NCBI GenBank assembly: GCA_036874045.1
Contig: CM072335.1
Location: forward strand, 1,942,001-2,006,000
Direction of reading: 5' to 3'
Length of the DNA stretch: 64,000 bases
DNA from: Cymodocea nodosa
Taxonomy: Eukaryota > Streptophyta > Magnoliopsida > Alismatales > Cymodoceaceae
How positions within the stretch are numbered: the first letter of the stretch is position 1; every line of letters begins with the position of its first letter. The notes under the pieces were generated by a model. The model was given only the letters and a program-made list of their open reading frames with translations, did not search any database and was not told the origin of the DNA. This document shows positions 62,501 to 64,000 of this stretch, one piece after another. The translations under genes were made by a program, and so were the position numbers.

Positions 62501-63965
62501 TTCTAATTCTTCTGGAAGTTATGGTGACTTTGCTGATAAAATGGGATCCCAATCTTGAAATTGTCTATGGTAAAACAAGTGATATGGAAGATTTTATCTT
62601 GCCACAAATGGGCATCCCAAAATGCCATGGCCATGGCACATCCCGAGACCTTGGATCATTGCAGATTATATGTTTCGTAATTTTCCCTTTTCTTAGAAGT
62701 TATACATGGTTAATATTGTGTAAACATTTTGTTGTTTTTATGGTACCTGAACTTATATCTGAATTGATGCACTAGTTTTTGCTTCATTGGCCATTTCTTT
62801 TCTTATTCTTCAATTTCGTTGCTGAAAGTTTCATCTGTGTGGAGTTGTGAGATTTAAGCTGCGACTGCTGCATTGTCTTATCTGTATAGGTCAGTTAACT
62901 GGTCGATGGTGTGAATTTGAATCGACTACAGTTAACTGAGTAGAATTTCTGGAGAATATATTCAGTGTGAACATGAATCAAACAATAAAATTGTGAAATG
63001 CCAAAAGCAGTTAAATTCTTTTTCCAATGGTAACAAGATCAAAAGGATGGAAAGAAATCTGTCACATGTGAGTCAGAAGTAACAATTATTTTTTCCCTAA
63101 TGTTGTTCATAAGAGAGTGGTATAGAGAAATGAAAATCTGACATTTAATATCCTAGTTATTGGTTAATGACTTAATGTGGATATAAGTTCTTCATGGGGA
63201 TTATTTGGGGTTTTCATTTTCTGTTTTAAATTATTTTTCTTTGCATGCAGTATTGCTTACCTGAGTTATTAATTTTCTTGGACCTTTTAATAAGTAGGTG
63301 CCAAATCCGCTTTTTGATCTTGCGGGCATAATGTGTGGACAATTTGGAATTCCATTTTGGAAGTTCTTTCTTGCAACACTGATGGGAAAAGCGATAATCA
63401 AGACTCACATACAGGTTAGTTGAATCCTGTTTACTTTTGTAGAGTGTACGTTGCCTTCCAGTGCATACAAATGGAATGAATGAATGAATGATAAGGGTTA
63501 TAAGTTAATGTGTTCATACCGACATGGCAAACAAAAGCTTCTTGTCTAGTCGGTCTTCTTGTAAGGATACAAAAAGAAATGATATATTTGAAGTTTCCTT
63601 GCTTGAGCGATTATTTTCTCTTTTCCTTAATGCATCACTACATACATTATAAAAATTGAAGAGATTTTATGTGGTACTTTAATTATTCTATCATTTCCAA
63701 GATTTCATATGCTACTCGAGCTTGGCATTGCAATTGTGAAGGGTCAGTTGTTTTGTATACTCTGATGTATGGTTCTTCTCTTTTGCAGACAATTTTTATC
63801 ATCACTTTATGCAATAATCAGCTTCTAGAACTGGTTGAGAACGAGTTGATTTGGATGCTTGGACATATCCCTTTTTTCTCTAACAAGCTGTCTAAGCTAA
63901 TTCCAAAGTTGCATATTGTCAAGAAGAACCTTTCTTCTCCGGTTTCAAATTCCCTGGGTGAAAAG
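56577..63965 (+). CDS. KMS1: KMS1/VMP1-like membrane protein, 3' end beyond window
   Basis: Seven exons are visible (56577-56664, 58055-58266, 60937-61015, 61210-61515, 62052-62209, 63298-63414, 63789-63965), in consistent phase, encoding 379 residues. A donor (AAG|GTAATC) follows, so the last part (roughly 30-40 residues by family length) lies outside. Landmarks are [14 protein letters not shown], a hydrophobic segment ending [91 protein letters not shown] and [11 protein letters not shown]. These match plant homologues of vacuole membrane protein 1, with the SNARE-associated/VTT core. Arabidopsis KMS1 and KMS2 reside in the ER and keep the early secretory pathway intact; VMP1 also acts in autophagy. 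An in-frame ATG at 56541 would add 12 residues; 56577 is chosen because family proteins start close to it. Intron 2 (2.7 kb) holds decayed repeats. Confidence 0.93.
59630..60080. repeat. Degenerate tandem repeats in KMS1-like intron 2
   Basis: About six or seven irregular copies of a 60-75 bp unit, each with a core like CAAA.ACAA.GGAGTAAGTTTGTG and GTTTACTCAAAT, can be followed across this stretch. The copies are strongly diverged. A perfect inverted repeat lies at the left end. Confidence 0.6.
59655..59704. repeat. Perfect 21-bp inverted repeat (hairpin)
   Basis: The arms 59655-59675 and 59684-59704 are exact reverse complements, separated by the 8-base loop AACTTATC. The arm begins TAAATTTGTTGAATTT. 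In the transcript of the KMS1-like gene it would fold into a short hairpin within intron 2. Confidence 0.9.
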
Positions 63966-64000
63966 GTAATCATACATTCATTACAAGTTTCAAATCTCAA

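Overview
The window is nuclear DNA of a flowering plant. Its genes are split by GT-AG introns, several encode plant-only or plastid proteins (zeta-carotene desaturase, a 9-lipoxygenase with the plant iron-ligand pattern, DUF868, DUF6821 and DUF6737 proteins), and the space between genes is AT-rich with decayed retrotransposons, MITE-like elements and microsatellites. The lipoxygenase and DUF868 genes have GC-rich 5' coding ends, and the lipoxygenase turns AT-rich towards its 3' end. This fits a monocot, probably not a grass, but I cannot name the species from sequence alone.

Layout, left to right. A DUF6821 membrane protein gene (416-1667, minus) is followed by a decayed LINE (about 3540-5300). 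Next come an APRL (5'-adenylylsulfate reductase-like) thioredoxin-fold gene (6941-9411, minus, 4 exons) and zeta-carotene desaturase ZDS (10568-24915, minus, 14 exons, complete, 565 aa). The ZDS introns hold a small LTR element, a perfect 101-bp tandem duplication and a partial copy of exon 7. After ZDS lies an intronless DUF868 gene (27767-28681, minus). A gene-poor stretch of about 13 kb (28682-41769) follows, with microsatellites, a Tourist-like MITE and three tandem duplications.

The right third is denser. An intronless NKAP/MAS2-type gene (41770-43329, minus) sits head to head with a DUF6737 plastid-type gene (43864-46562, plus, 3 exons), only 534 bp apart. Then come a LINE fragment, a 9-lipoxygenase (49063-53549, minus, 9 exons, 880 aa), another LINE fragment, and a KMS1/VMP1-like membrane protein gene (56577 to beyond the window end, plus, 7 exons visible).

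All exon joins were worked out by eye from GT-AG sites, reading-frame phase and family similarity; no transcripts were available. The genes are unrelated housekeeping or metabolic loci and do not form a pathway cluster. I found no new multi-gene system. The least ordinary items are structural: a possible in-frame 30-nt cryptic exon in ZDS made by partial exon duplication, a compact LTR element with both LTRs still recognisable, an identical 101-bp tandem duplication, and a perfect 21-bp inverted repeat in a KMS1 intron.
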